From positions 81,494 to 145,493 of the forward strand of contig DAOUME010000022.1 in assembly GCA_034411995.1 (NCBI GenBank): DNA of 64,000 nt, in the 5' to 3' direction. The notes below the pieces were generated by a model. That model did no database searches. It was not told where the DNA came from and saw only the letters and a program-made list of their open reading frames with translations. Numbering within the stretch: the first letter of the stretch is position 1; each line of letters opens with the position of its first letter. This document shows positions 1 through 8,479 of the stretch, in pieces. Both the position numbers and the translations under genes were made by a program. Origin of the DNA: JAUVXJ01 sp034411995. GTDB taxonomy: Bacteria; Chloroflexota; Anaerolineae; UBA7937; B3-Chlor.

Positions 1-942
1 TCGCACGCCTATCTGTTCACCGGGCCTCCGGGTGTGGGCAAGACCACGCTGGCCCTCAGCACGGCCCAGGCCCTGCTGTGCCAGCAGCCAGACAAACCGT
101 GCGGCCACTGTGAGCCTTGCCGCAAGATCGTGGAAGGTATCCATCCTGACGTACGCACAGTCGATCTGAATTACCAGGCCCGGCTCCGAGAAGAGGACCT
201 GCCTGAACAGAACGAACTGCGCATAGACACTATCAGGAGCATCACCCAGGAGGCCAGTCTGAAGCCCTTCGAGGGTACGAGGAGGGTGCTACTCATCCCT
301 GATGCCGAGACCATGACCAGCCAGGCGGCCAACGCGCTCCTCAAGACTCTCGAAGAGCCACCCGAGCACGTCATACTCCTGCTCACTGCCGCAGATCCAC
401 GCCTGCTACTGCCGACTATCGTCTCTCGCTGCCAGGTCCTCGCCTTGCGCCTAGTGCCTATCAAGCTCATACAAGAGGAACTACAGTTGCGACATGGAGT
501 GGATGCAACGCGAGCAGCTCTGCTGGCCAGGCTCAGTGGTGGCAGAATAGGCTGGGCGGTCAGCGCCGCCCGGGACAGCTCCATTCTACAGCATCGAGAG
601 GATACCCTGCGGGAACTGGCGGCGTTGCCCAGGTCAGGCCGTACTCACCGGCTGGACTATGCAGCGCGCCTGACTCGCAGCCCCAGCGGCGTACGGGAGA
701 CGCTGGACCTGTGGCTCTCTTGGTGGAGGGACCTGTTGCTCGTCGCAGGCGGCAGCCCCGAAACCATGGGCAACGCGGATGCCGCGGGCGCCTTGGAGCA
801 GGAGGCCCACAGGTATGATCTGCGCAGCATCTTGATGTTTCTCCAAGCCATCCGCAGGACGCAGCGCCAGCTAGAGATGAACGCTGATCCCCGCCTTGCT
901 CTCGAAGTGCTGATGCTGGAGCTTCCTGCCAGAAGCGATTGA
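1..942 (+). CDS. holB: DNA polymerase III delta' subunit (5' end cut by window)
   Basis: This is a clamp-loader AAA+ subunit that helps open and load the sliding clamp at replication forks. The frame is open from base 1, so the gene begins upstream; 313 residues are visible. The Walker A motif GPPGVGKTT lies at the very start. Four cysteines (CGHCEPC and an earlier Cys) form the expected zinc module near residues 28-40. The segment NALLKTLEEPPEHVILLL is the typical delta'/tau box, followed by the sensor 1 region and IVSRCQ. The C-terminal collar domain is complete to the TGA stop. It is followed after 10 bp by ricT, an order common in Gram-positive-type genomes. Identity is confident; choice between delta' and a tau-like paralogue rests on the single short AAA+ plus collar layout. 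Confidence 0.93.
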   Translation, partial: SHAYLFTGPPGVGKTTLALSTAQALLCQQPDKPCGHCEPCRKIVEGIHPDVRTVDLNYQARLREEDLPEQNELRIDTIRSITQEASLKPFEGTRRVLLIPDAETMTSQAANALLKTLEEPPEHVILLLTAADPRLLLPTIVSRCQVLALRLVPIKLIQEELQLRHGVDATRAALLARLSGGRIGWAVSAARDSSILQHREDTLRELAALPRSGRTHRLDYAARLTRSPSGVRETLDLWLSWWRDLLLVAGGSPETMGNADAAGALEQEAHRYDLRSILMFLQAIRRTQRQLEMNADPRLALEVLMLELPARSD

Positions 943-952
943 GAGGATAACC

Positions 953-1783
953 GTGCACAGGGTGGCAGGCATTCGTTTCAGAGATAGCGGAAAGGTATAC
1001 TACTTCGACGCCTCGGCGCTGGAGGATCTCCAAGAGGGCGAGTACGTCATCGTGGATACCACTAGAGGCCAGGACGTAGGGCGGGTAGCCACTCTCCTCG
1101 AAGAGACCCCTGGCGACATGGCGAAGGGTGCGCTGAAGCCCATTCAGCGACGGGCGGAAGCGCTGGATTTGGTGCAGATGGAGCGCTATCGTCTACGTGA
1201 GAAAGACGCGCTGGCTCGTTGTGAGGAGAAGCTGAAGGAGCACGCGCTGCCCATCAAGCTGCTCAAAGCCGAGTACAACTTCGATGGCAGTCATCTCCTG
1301 GTATACTTCGTCTCTGAGAAACGAGTGGATTTCCGCAAGCTGGTGCAGGATCTCAGGAGAACCCTGAAGACGAAGGTGGAGCTGCGTCAGGTAGGCGTGC
1401 GCGACGAGGCCAAGCTGATGGGGGGTATCGGGCGCTGCGGCAGGGTGCTCTGCTGTGAGAGTTTCATGCAAGAGTTCAACCCGGTCTCCATCAAGATGGC
1501 GAAAAGGCAGGATATCTCCTTGAATCCGTCCGAGATCTCCGGCCTATGCGGGAGACTGCTGTGCTGCCTGGCCTACGAAGACGAGTACTACCAGAAAGTG
1601 AAGGCCAGGATGCCGCAACCAAGAGAGATCGTCAAGACCACCTACGGCTCCGGGGAGGTGAAGGCGGTCAACGCTCTGGCGCAGACCGTGACGGTCGAGT
1701 TGAAGAACGAAGTGACCGTCGAACTCTCCGCGGACGAGATCCTGGAAGCGACGGGGAAGAAAGCCAAGCGCCAGCGTTCCTAG
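953..1783 (+). CDS. ricT: PSP1-domain protein RicT (YaaT-like)
   Basis: A 276-residue PSP1-family protein. In Bacillus subtilis RicT (YaaT) works with RicA and RicF in an Fe-S-containing complex that stimulates RNase Y-dependent mRNA maturation; the role here is inferred from family. The diagnostic cysteines are visible in GGIGRCGRVLCCESF and SGLCGRLLCCLAYE, the conserved C-terminal PSP1 core. The GTG start is preceded by GAGGATAACC. It is coupled to holB (10 bp gap), the same neighbourhood as in Firmicutes, and ends convergently with a 4-bp overlap against the PHP gene on the other strand. Confidence 0.9.
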   Translation: MHRVAGIRFRDSGKVYYFDASALEDLQEGEYVIVDTTRGQDVGRVATLLEETPGDMAKGALKPIQRRAEALDLVQMERYRLREKDALARCEEKLKEHALPIKLLKAEYNFDGSHLLVYFVSEKRVDFRKLVQDLRRTLKTKVELRQVGVRDEAKLMGGIGRCGRVLCCESFMQEFNPVSIKMAKRQDISLNPSEISGLCGRLLCCLAYEDEYYQKVKARMPQPREIVKTTYGSGEVKAVNALAQTVTVELKNEVTVELSADEILEATGKKAKRQRS

Positions 1784-2622
1784 CAAGCAGCGCCACTATC
1801 CGGGCCGCGATTCGCCATGGCTCGCAGACGCTCCAGCGAATCCGGGGGGACCGGTACGTCACCCAAGGTGAGGTCACCGTCGTCTGCGTACCCGTGGAAA
1901 TCCGTCCCTCCCGTTACGATCAGCCCGTATCGCTCCGCCAGACTGGCCAGCTCCTCGCGCTCCTCGTCGGAGTATCGGGGGTAACAGGCCTCCAAACCTA
2001 CTAACCCGCAGGCACTCAAACTGACGATCATGTCCCGCTGGTGCCAGGGGTGCGCCAGCACAGGAAGGCCTCCCGCGGCCCGGACTATCTCCACGGCCTG
2101 ACTCGGGGTGAGCTTGTAGCGGGCAACGTAGGCTGGCCCATCCAGGCCAATGTACCTGTAGAAAGCCTCGTTGATGCTGTCCACGTACCCTTTCTCGCGC
2201 AGCGCCTCGGCAATGTGGGGCCGTCCAAAAGCCGAGCTGTCGCCAGCGATTTCCTGGACGCGACCCCAGGAGACGATCACACCCATGCCAGCCAGCTTCC
2301 CGATCATCTTCCGGGCGCGCTCTCGACGGGCTCGCCGCAGCACGGCCAGCATCTCCTGCAGCGCCTCATCGCGGCGGTCCACGAAGTAGCCAAGGATGTG
2401 CGCCTCGCCCGATCCATGCTCAGCACTCAGCTCGATCCCGGGTACCACCTCCAGAACCGTGCCTTCCGCGGCTGCCAGAGCCTCTTCCAGGCCCCCAGTA
2501 GTGTCGTGATCGGTAATGGCAATGGCCGAGAGTCCGTTCTCGATGGCGGTCTGCACCACTTCCGTGGGCGTGAGGGTCCCGTCAGAGGCTGTGGTATGGA
2601 TGTGAAGATCCACCCTGCTCAT
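1780..2622 (-). CDS. PHP-domain phosphoesterase (YciV/RNase AM-like)
   Basis: A 280-residue stand-alone PHP domain protein. The N-terminus DLHIHTTASDGTLTP gives the first metal-binding His pair; AITDHDTTGG gives the second motif; PGIELSAEH, LAHPW and GTDFHG supply further metal ligands. Relatives hydrolyse 3',5'-nucleotide bisphosphates or trim 5' ends of rRNA and small RNAs, so a nucleotide/RNA phosphatase role is likely but not proven. It starts one base after the glyS stop and is almost certainly co-transcribed with glyS and recO. Confidence 0.87.
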   Translation of the reverse strand: MSRVDLHIHTTASDGTLTPTEVVQTAIENGLSAIAITDHDTTGGLEEALAAAEGTVLEVVPGIELSAEHGSGEAHILGYFVDRRDEALQEMLAVLRRARRERARKMIGKLAGMGVIVSWGRVQEIAGDSSAFGRPHIAEALREKGYVDSINEAFYRYIGLDGPAYVARYKLTPSQAVEIVRAAGGLPVLAHPWHQRDMIVSLSACGLVGLEACYPRYSDEEREELASLAERYGLIVTGGTDFHGYADDGDLTLGDVPVPPDSLERLRAMANRGPDSGAAC

Positions 2623-2623
2623 C

Positions 2624-3943
2624 TCAGTCCCTGGCCAACCTCTCCAGCAAGGTATCCTTCAACTCAGCCATAGGGACGCGTACCTGGTCCATGCTGTCCC
2701 GGTCGCGGATGGTGACGGCGTGATCCTCCAGGCTCTCCACGTCGACCGTGATGCAGAAGGGGGTGCCGATCTCGTCCTGTCTTCTATAGAGGCGGCCTAT
2801 GCTGGCCGTATCATCGTAAGCGATCATCATGTGCATCCGCAGCTCTGAGGCGATCTGCTTGGCCAGCGTGACCAATTCCGGCCTGTTGCGTAGCAAGGGG
2901 AACACCGCTGCCTTCACCGGCGCCAGCTCAGGATGAAGACGCAACACGGCGCGCTTTCTCTTCCGCACCTTCTCCTCACGATAGGCGTCGACGAGGAAGG
3001 CCAGCGCGGCCCGATCCACCCCGCCGGAGGGTTCTATGATGAAGGGCACGATGTGGGTGCCCGTTTCTTCGTCGAAGTAGCTCAGTTCCCGACCGCTGAA
3101 GAGCGCATGCTGCCGCAAGTCGAAGTCCGTGCGATTGGAGATCCCTTCCAGTTCCGCCCAACCGAACGGGAACAGGTACTCGATGTCATGTGTCGCCTTG
3201 GAGTAGTGAGCGAGCTCGTCACCCTCGTGTTGCCGCAGGCGAAGGTAATCGCGGCGTAACCCATACTTCACGTACCACTCGAAGCGCTCCTCAACCCAGT
3301 ACCGGTGCCACTCCTCGTCCGTGCCGGGCTTGACGAAGTACTCGATCTCCATCTGCTCGAATTCCCGAGTACGAAAGGTGAAATTGCGCGGCGTGATCTC
3401 GTTGCGGAAGGCCTTCCCGATCTGGGCTATACCAAAAGGCAGCTTACGCCGAGCGACATCCAACACATTGGCGAAATTGACGAACATGCCCTGCGCCGTT
3501 TCCGGCCTCAGGTACGTGCGGGATGCGTCGTCCTCCACGGGCCCCAGAAACGTCTTCAGCATGAGATTGAACTGACGAGGCTCGGTCAACTTTCCGCCGC
3601 ACTCGGGACACACACCGTCCTGGACATGATCGGCGCGGAACCGCTTCTTGCAGTTCATACAGTCGACCAGCGGGTCCGTGAAACTGTCCACGTGCCCGCT
3701 TGCTTCCCAGACGCGCGGGCTCATGAGGATGCCTGAGTCCAGGCCGACCAGGTCATCCCTGCGCTGAACCATGTCCCTCCACCAAATATTCTTGATGTTC
3801 CGTTTCAGTTCGACACCGTAGGGTCCATAGTCCCAGGATCCACCCACACCGCCGTAGATCTCGCTACTCTGAAAGATGAAACCTCGCCTCTTGCACAGCG
3901 AGACGAGGGTGTCCATGTCGATCGTCGTCTTCTCCTCAACCAT
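2624..3943 (-). CDS. glyS: Glycyl-tRNA synthetase, single-chain class II type
   Basis: Attaches glycine to tRNA-Gly. The 439-residue length and architecture fit the alpha2 (eukaryote/Firmicute/Chloroflexi type) enzyme rather than the bacterial alpha2beta2 form. Visible features: N-terminal LVSLCKRRGFIFQSSEIYGG, a zinc ribbon built from CMNCKKRF and CPECGG, the class II signature TYLRPETAQGMFVNF, motif 2 arginine in AFRNEITPRN, and motif 3 in IEPSGGVDRAALAFL. The C-terminal anticodon-binding domain includes IASELRMHMMIAYDDTASIGRLYRRQDEIGTP. It lies 75 bp downstream of recO. I saw no T-box leader between recO and this gene. Confidence 0.95.
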   Translation of the reverse strand: MVEEKTTIDMDTLVSLCKRRGFIFQSSEIYGGVGGSWDYGPYGVELKRNIKNIWWRDMVQRRDDLVGLDSGILMSPRVWEASGHVDSFTDPLVDCMNCKKRFRADHVQDGVCPECGGKLTEPRQFNLMLKTFLGPVEDDASRTYLRPETAQGMFVNFANVLDVARRKLPFGIAQIGKAFRNEITPRNFTFRTREFEQMEIEYFVKPGTDEEWHRYWVEERFEWYVKYGLRRDYLRLRQHEGDELAHYSKATHDIEYLFPFGWAELEGISNRTDFDLRQHALFSGRELSYFDEETGTHIVPFIIEPSGGVDRAALAFLVDAYREEKVRKRKRAVLRLHPELAPVKAAVFPLLRNRPELVTLAKQIASELRMHMMIAYDDTASIGRLYRRQDEIGTPFCITVDVESLEDHAVTIRDRDSMDQVRVPMAELKDTLLERLARD

Positions 3944-4018
3944 TCGTTCTCCCCAGACGCTCCGGACGTGCCGTCATCGCCTTCTTGATCTCCGTCTTCC
4001 CACCCCTGACGCCGCCAT

Positions 4019-4816
4019 CTATCCCGGCTCGACGACCTGCGTTCCAGACTCGGCTCCTTCTCTTCGCAGCGTATCCATAAAATCAGCAGACTTCAACCCC
4101 CGCTCCAACAGATAAGTAACGTAGCGGCGCAGAATGCTCTCCAACTCGAGATGAGTGCCCTGCTCGATCCTCAGTCTGCTGCACCGGCTGTACTCCCCGG
4201 ACTGGAGATAGACCAGCGTGGCCAGCGCGTTCGCAGATGCCTCACGGCAACCTCGCTGACCCTGCCCGCAGCGTGGACAGAGCACTCCACCATCCGCAGG
4301 GCTGAACAGCCCTGCATCCTGGTCCAGGGATCGGTCACAACGGACGCACCTGGAAAGCTGAGGCCGATAACCTACGCGGTCGAGCAAATGCAGCTCGAAG
4401 TAGCGGAGCACAAGCCCTGTGTCCTCGGCCTCACCCAGCCAGCCCAGGGCGTTCAACAAGAGATCGAAGAGCCGCTTATTCTCCTCCCCCTCCGCGGTGA
4501 ATCTGTCCACCAGTTCGGCCACGTAGTAGGCGCAGCTCGTCCGCTCCAATTCACCCTTCACCGGCAGGAAAGCGTTGATGGTCTCCGCCTGAGTGACAAT
4601 GTCCAGATTCCTGCCCTTGGCCACCAGAAGCCTGCTGTGAGTGAACAACTCAACGTGCCCAGCCTTGCGGCTCGTGGGCTTGCGCACCCCCTTGGCCAGA
4701 ACTCTGATCTTGCCCAGCCAGGGCGTGAAGATCGTCAGCAGCCGGTCCGCTTCTCCAAAATCGTGCCTCCGCAACACGATGCCCTCGGTGCGGTACAGCC
4801 GTTCCCTGGAAGTCAA
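4019..4816 (-). CDS. recO: DNA repair protein RecO
   Basis: A 265-residue RecO, which anneals ssDNA and helps load RecA with RecR. The N-terminal OB-fold begins YRTEGIVLRRHDFGEADRLLT, a very typical RecO opening, followed by RVLAKGVRKPTSRKAGHVE. A zinc finger is visible as CVRCD and CPRCGQG. The start appears to be TTG, placed 8 bases after GAGGGGG, which itself overlaps the end of the MazG-like gene; no ATG or GTG fits better. Translational coupling with that gene is likely. Confidence 0.92.
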   Translation of the reverse strand: MTSRERLYRTEGIVLRRHDFGEADRLLTIFTPWLGKIRVLAKGVRKPTSRKAGHVELFTHSRLLVAKGRNLDIVTQAETINAFLPVKGELERTSCAYYVAELVDRFTAEGEENKRLFDLLLNALGWLGEAEDTGLVLRYFELHLLDRVGYRPQLSRCVRCDRSLDQDAGLFSPADGGVLCPRCGQGQRGCREASANALATLVYLQSGEYSRCSRLRIEQGTHLELESILRRYVTYLLERGLKSADFMDTLRREGAESGTQVVEPG

Positions 4817-4821
4817 AGGTG

Positions 4822-5130
4822 CTATCCCCCTCGCACGGTGTTGTACCGATAAGGACGAGCCCAGTTCTTCTCCATCTTCTTCTGGTAGAGCTCCTCTGCA
4901 TCGACACCCAGCGCCGAGAGCAGGTGGAGAATACGGATGATGGCGTCGATCAGCTCCTCTCCGACCTGCTCCAGTTCTGCTCCCTTCTTGTAGGCATCGG
5001 TGGCCTCTGAGATCTCAGAATGGACCAGGGCCAGCATCTCCCAGAAGCGTTCCTCGCGCACCGAGAACCCCTTGGCGTCGGCCATGGCGCGAACTTCCAT
5101 CATCATCTTGTTGAGACCCTCGGCCTCCAT
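4822..5130 (-). CDS. MazG-like nucleotide pyrophosphohydrolase
   Basis: A 102-residue all-alpha NTP pyrophosphohydrolase domain (MazG/dUTPase-2 superfamily), expected to cleave NTPs or modified dNTPs to the monophosphate plus PPi. The core helices read ERFWEMLALVHSEISEATDA, with the paired acidic residues EISE, and GEELIDAIIRILHLLSALG, with EELID supplying the other Mg-binding acids. The frame stays open upstream, but the ATG at 5130 is preceded by GGAGGTGG at a good spacing and starts the conserved part. It lies 6 bp upstream of recO. Substrate cannot be told from sequence. Confidence 0.83.
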   Translation of the reverse strand: MEAEGLNKMMMEVRAMADAKGFSVREERFWEMLALVHSEISEATDAYKKGAELEQVGEELIDAIIRILHLLSALGVDAEELYQKKMEKNWARPYRYNTVRGG

Positions 5131-5242
5131 CTCCCCAGACCACCTCCCTGAATACGCATCGGAGAATCGAGCCTGCCAGCCGACGCCCTGAGAAATCACG
5201 CGTCGATCACCCCGCGGATGAGGCTCATCCTGCCAGTCTCTC

Positions 5243-6541
5243 CTAGGCCACCTTCTCAGTGCTTCCCACCCCTGGTACGACCAGCACCCTGAACGCCATA
5301 AAGAGGATCGCCGACGTCCCCAGGAGTGGCAACCCACACGGCGTCGCGCCGCCTCTTTCCGGAGTGGTCCCGGGTCGCCAACGCGGCATCGAGCCATCGG
5401 CCACCTTTCTCAGGTCAGACCCATCGGCTTGCACCACGAAGATCTCCCGGTCTCCTTCCTCACCCGTGGCCAGGGCGACGCGCGTCCCATCCGGCGACCA
5501 GCGCGCCTCAGGGCGCTTCCCCTCCGCTATGGGGCGTGACTCCCCGCTGCGATCCATGACCAGAACCTGCCAGGAGTCGTTCTCTGCCGAGCTGAACAGA
5601 AGCGACGAACCGTCGGGCGACCAACTGAGCCCGCTGTTCCAGAGGTCCTCGAACGTCCGCTCCGACTGGAGCGCCAACTCTCCGTGGAGGGCATCCACGA
5701 CCATCACGCGGAAGCCCCCTCCCTCCTCCCAGACCGAGGCGGCTACACTCTCACCGTCCGGCGACCAGCAAGGCCAGAAACCAGCACGATCCAGGGACCA
5801 TACGACCTCCTGGCTTTCAGGGCGAACCATCTTCAGCCTGGGATTCTCTCCTCCCCTGAAGGGCTCGCCACTGTCCCGGTAGACGAGGAGATTCTCATCT
5901 GGAGACCAGGCAAAGCCGTCCGCTGAGTACACGAAATCGGGGATCTCCCAGACCAGTTTACCCTCGTCATCCACGATCACCACGTAGCCTTCCATTTCCA
6001 ACCCAGCGACGTATACGGCGATCAACTTCTCGTCCCCAGAATACGATACCCGCTCTATGGGCCAGAGACCGCTCACCCAACGCCGCGCGGCGAGGGTCGA
6101 GCCAGTTCCATCCTCGATATTGACCAGCGCCAGGCTTTGCTCGGTACCTTGATCGCTGGGAGTGAAATCCCCGACGTACAGTATCCGCCGGCTATCGGAA
6201 GACCACACGGCGGCGTAGCCGTCTGCGACCTTGGTGCTGCTGCCGGCCTCGACGTCGACGACGAAGATCTCGCCGCTCCCCGGCCCACCCTGTCCCCCTT
6301 TGACCAAAACCAGCTTCTGGCCATCGGGTGCCCAGTCCAGCGCCACAAACCCCTCGCCACCAGTCAACTGTTCTTTTTCCCCGCTCCCAACGTCGATCAG
6401 CCACACGCTCCCGCCTGTCCCCAGATAGGCGATCTGGTCCGGAGACTGGCCATGGACTGGAAGGGTGACAAGTACGGCCATCGCCAGGAGCACGATCACC
6501 AGCGTAGTCGTGGCCACTAGTCTGCTAGTCGATCTTCGCAC
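5243..6541 (-). CDS. Exported TolB/PD40-type beta-propeller protein
   Basis: A 432-residue protein with a signal peptide or anchor (LVATTTLVIVLLAMAVLVTLP) and repeated PD40 units: DWAPDGQKLVLV, WSSDSRRILYV, WSPDENLLVY, WSPDGESVAAS, WSPDGSSLLFS, WSPDGTRVALA. Each SPDG turn marks a propeller blade, giving about six blades. A hydrophobic C-terminal segment (LPLLGTSAILFMAFRVLVV) could be a second membrane anchor. The GTG at 6541 is chosen because GGGGGAG stands 6 bases before it and the signal peptide follows directly; longer GTG/ATG starts exist to 6604. Function unknown; such propellers usually bind proteins or peptidoglycan partners outside the cytoplasm. Confidence 0.78.
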   Translation of the reverse strand: MRRSTSRLVATTTLVIVLLAMAVLVTLPVHGQSPDQIAYLGTGGSVWLIDVGSGEKEQLTGGEGFVALDWAPDGQKLVLVKGGQGGPGSGEIFVVDVEAGSSTKVADGYAAVWSSDSRRILYVGDFTPSDQGTEQSLALVNIEDGTGSTLAARRWVSGLWPIERVSYSGDEKLIAVYVAGLEMEGYVVIVDDEGKLVWEIPDFVYSADGFAWSPDENLLVYRDSGEPFRGGENPRLKMVRPESQEVVWSLDRAGFWPCWSPDGESVAASVWEEGGGFRVMVVDALHGELALQSERTFEDLWNSGLSWSPDGSSLLFSSAENDSWQVLVMDRSGESRPIAEGKRPEARWSPDGTRVALATGEEGDREIFVVQADGSDLRKVADGSMPRWRPGTTPERGGATPCGLPLLGTSAILFMAFRVLVVPGVGSTEKVA

Positions 6542-6609
6542 GAGGCTCTCCCCCAGGAAGCTCACCGAGAGGTCTGAGGGCGGGAGGCAACCTCCCCCCT
6601 CCACAGCGC

Positions 6610-7056
6610 CTATTCGCGGTCGGGCGAGACCTTACCGCGATGCTTCTTGAGATCGCTGCGTTGTTTCTTCTCCTGGAGCCGCCGCTCCCTCGCTGCCGGT
6701 GAGGGTTCCGTAGCCCGGCGCTTCCGGGGCACCTTCAACGCCCTGCGCATGAGAGTCCGGAACCGCTCCACGACCTCTTCTCGATTGCGCAACTGACTGC
6801 GACTGGACTGGGACACGAGGTGAAGGAATCCGTCCTTGTCCACGTACGACGAGAGCTTGTCCAGAGCCCTCTCTCTCTGGGCATCCCCCAGGCTCGGAGA
6901 GTGCGCCAGGTCGAACAACAGCTCGACCCTGGTTTCCGTACGATTGACGTGCTGACCACCTGGTCCGCTGCTGCGCGAGAAGCGGAACTTCAACTCCGCC
7001 TCTGGGATCCCCGTTGTTTCGATGATCCAGATGACGCCTTCAGCACCAGCAGTCAC
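6610..7056 (-). CDS. arfB: ArfB/YaeJ-like peptidyl-tRNA hydrolase (ribosome rescue)
   Basis: A 148-residue release-factor-like protein. The catalytic GGQ loop is clear in SSGPGGQHVNRTETRVEL, and the C-terminal tail is strongly basic (KVPRKRRATEPSPAARERRLQEKKQRSDLKKHRGK), as in ArfB, where the tail enters the empty mRNA channel of stalled ribosomes. There is no codon-recognition domain, which separates it from RF1 and RF2. The start is GTG. The cupin gene ends 14 bp upstream, so the two may share a transcript. Confidence 0.88.
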   Translation of the reverse strand: MTAGAEGVIWIIETTGIPEAELKFRFSRSSGPGGQHVNRTETRVELLFDLAHSPSLGDAQRERALDKLSSYVDKDGFLHLVSQSSRSQLRNREEVVERFRTLMRRALKVPRKRRATEPSPAARERRLQEKKQRSDLKKHRGKVSPDRE

Positions 7057-7070
7057 GTCTCTTCCCAGGG

Positions 7071-7406
7071 CTAGAGGTAGTCCTCCCGCGGAGGACAGAA
7101 TACGTCCACGACTACTGCGTCCTCCGGCGTCTCTGCACCGTGCGGCACGTCGCCGGGTATGTAATAGCTATCTCCTGCCTCATAGATGCGCGCCTCGCCG
7201 CCCATGGTCAGTCGCATGCTGCCCCTCACCACGTACCCTACCTGATCGTGGGGGTGGGTGTGCATCGGCAGCTCGGCGCCCCGTGACAGCGAGAACTCGG
7301 CCAGGAGCATGCTCGAGCCGTGGCCCAGCGTCCGGCGCCGCACGCCCGGTACCATCTCCACCTGCTTCGTCTCAGCGCCCTTGACAGACATCCCCTCGGA
7401 AGCCAT
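7071..7406 (-). CDS. Small cupin-domain protein
   Basis: A 111-residue single-domain cupin. Motif 1 is visible as MHTHPHDQVGYVVRGSMRLTMGG, with three His and the Glu position replaced, and motif 2 as AGDSYYIPGDVPHGAE, with the final metal-binding His. Such proteins are metal-binding sensors, isomerases or dioxygenases; no substrate can be assigned. Two starts are close: ATG at 7406 after GGGAGGAACT, and ATG at 7418 after AGAGGTGAGCGG; I chose the former. Upstream, 7407-7450 carries only a weak -10-like TACTAT. Confidence 0.8.
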   Translation of the reverse strand: MASEGMSVKGAETKQVEMVPGVRRRTLGHGSSMLLAEFSLSRGAELPMHTHPHDQVGYVVRGSMRLTMGGEARIYEAGDSYYIPGDVPHGAETPEDAVVVDVFCPPREDYL

Positions 7407-7837
7407 AGTTCCTCCCATCCGCTCACCTCTTAGAGGCGCGACACCCTCTACTGATATAGTACAGGCCTGATGAAGGCGGTGTCGTTGCAGAGCAACTCTG
7501 ACCAGCGACCATCCAACGGCCACAGAGTCTCTCCTGCTCTGTGACTAATATACCCCACCACGGACTTCCTCGGCAAGGGTTTGTCTCCAGGGGGACGGAC
7601 TGTGAATCCCGCCCAACACCCACCAATCCAGCGCTGTGACGTCCTCAGGTAGTGGTTCAGATATCAGCACACCGCCCGACCCACCAGAGGCAACATCAGC
7701 AGATACCACCAAGCGAAAGGGGCACGGCGTGACCTGCCCCTGGCCCCCGGGGCCTACAGAGAGCGGAGAACTGGCCACTGCACCGATCCTCAACCGCTGC
7801 CGTCTGCACAGGCGCACGTTAGCTACCGCAGGGTCAT
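7407..7837. other. Intergenic stretch without supported gene
   Basis: About 430 bp between the cupin start and the end of the next minus-strand gene. Reading frames here lack conserved motifs, SD sites or sensible composition. I see no tRNA-like fold and no strong terminator. It may hold the cupin promoter close to 7440-7480. Confidence 0.5.
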
Positions 7838-8092
7838 TCACCAAAGCCCGTCCGCCCGCTCCTCGGTGAGCATGAGCAGAATCGCCTCCTCGTTGCCGGC
7901 CACCAGTCGCCTCGCCTTCTGCTCAGGGTAGCCGTGCTCAACCATCAGGTAGCCCACGAGGAAGTCTCGAAACAGATCTCTTCGGTCCTCCAGAGGGAGA
8001 GACAGCACTGTCTTCAGGTCACCTTTCAACTCGCGGTACGTGCCCACCGGATCGCTCGTAGAGTCTCCTGACTTTACTTTCCACCTCGACAT
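7838..8092 (-). CDS. Small hypothetical protein (84 aa)
   Basis: Not recognised. The ATG at 8092 is preceded by GGGGAGGGG at good spacing, which is the main support for this start over longer in-frame options. The protein is charged at the N-terminus (SRWKVKSGDST), then helical (YRELKGDLKTVLSLPLEDRRDLFRDFLVGYLMVEHGYPEQKARRLVAGNEEAILLML) and ends EERADGLW. There are no cysteines, signal peptide or membrane segment. It is divergent from the ribbon-helix-helix gene 228 bp away. A partner relationship is possible, but no toxin motif is visible. Confidence 0.55.
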   Translation of the reverse strand: MSRWKVKSGDSTSDPVGTYRELKGDLKTVLSLPLEDRRDLFRDFLVGYLMVEHGYPEQKARRLVAGNEEAILLMLTEERADGLW

Positions 8093-8260
8093 GCGCCCCT
8101 CCCCACGGTCCGCGCAGCACATCTTACCACACACACCAGTGCGAGGCCATACCACGGGGCAACCTCGCCCTATGTGGCCACGGCGCCTGCCCGAGTCGGG
8201 CTCGGCAGCCGCCAGCGTCCAGCGAGAAACCACCTCCTGACCGCACCGGGCGCAAAGGAC

Positions 8261-8289
8261 TTGACAGCGCCGGAGAAAGACGGTAAGAT
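8261..8289 (+). promoter_or_regulatory. Sigma70-type promoter of the RHH gene
   Basis: Perfect -35 TTGACA (8261-8266), a 17-bp spacer, and -10 TAAGAT (8284-8289). The transcription start would fall inside the 20-bp palindrome that follows. Confidence 0.82.
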
Positions 8290-8290
8290 A

Positions 8291-8310
8291 GTGTATAGCT
8301 AGATATACAC
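8291..8310. promoter_or_regulatory. 20-bp palindromic operator candidate
   Basis: GTGTATAGCTAGATATACAC is a dyad with arms GTGTATA and TATACAC around a central CTAG; only one symmetric base pair is mismatched. It lies directly after the -10 box and ends at the GGAGG SD, so a bound protein would block initiation. The natural candidate is the ribbon-helix-helix protein encoded 11 bp downstream. Confidence 0.72.
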
Positions 8311-8320
8311 GGAGGCCGTG

Positions 8321-8479
8321 ATGAGAAAAGACAAGAACATCATGATACGGGTTTCCAGGGAGACTCACACTGCCTTCAAGAAAAAAGCGGCCGAAGAGGG
8401 AACCACCATGAGCAAGATCATACGTCAACTGGTGGACAGGTACCTCGGAGGAGAGCTCAAGCACACACCAAGCGACTAG
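8321..8479 (+). CDS. Ribbon-helix-helix (CopG/Arc-type) regulator, 52 aa
   Basis: A short gene encoding a compact RHH DNA-binding protein. The beta-strand IMIRVSRETHTAFKKKA is followed by helix A, the turn EEGTTMSKII and helix B RQLVDRYLGGEL, the standard MetJ/Arc/CopG layout in which strand residues read the major groove as a dimer. The ATG at 8321 has GGAGG six bases upstream (an alternative GTG lies at 8318). Length is typical for an antitoxin or autorepressor, but no toxin gene follows: the next 312 bp have no supported ORF. Autoregulation through the palindrome at 8291-8310 is inferred. Confidence 0.83.
   Translation: MRKDKNIMIRVSRETHTAFKKKAAEEGTTMSKIIRQLVDRYLGGELKHTPSD

Noticed and set aside
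2624..4018. T-box or other leader for glyS
   Set aside because: Only 75 bp separate recO and glyS; no specifier loop or T-box sequence is present.
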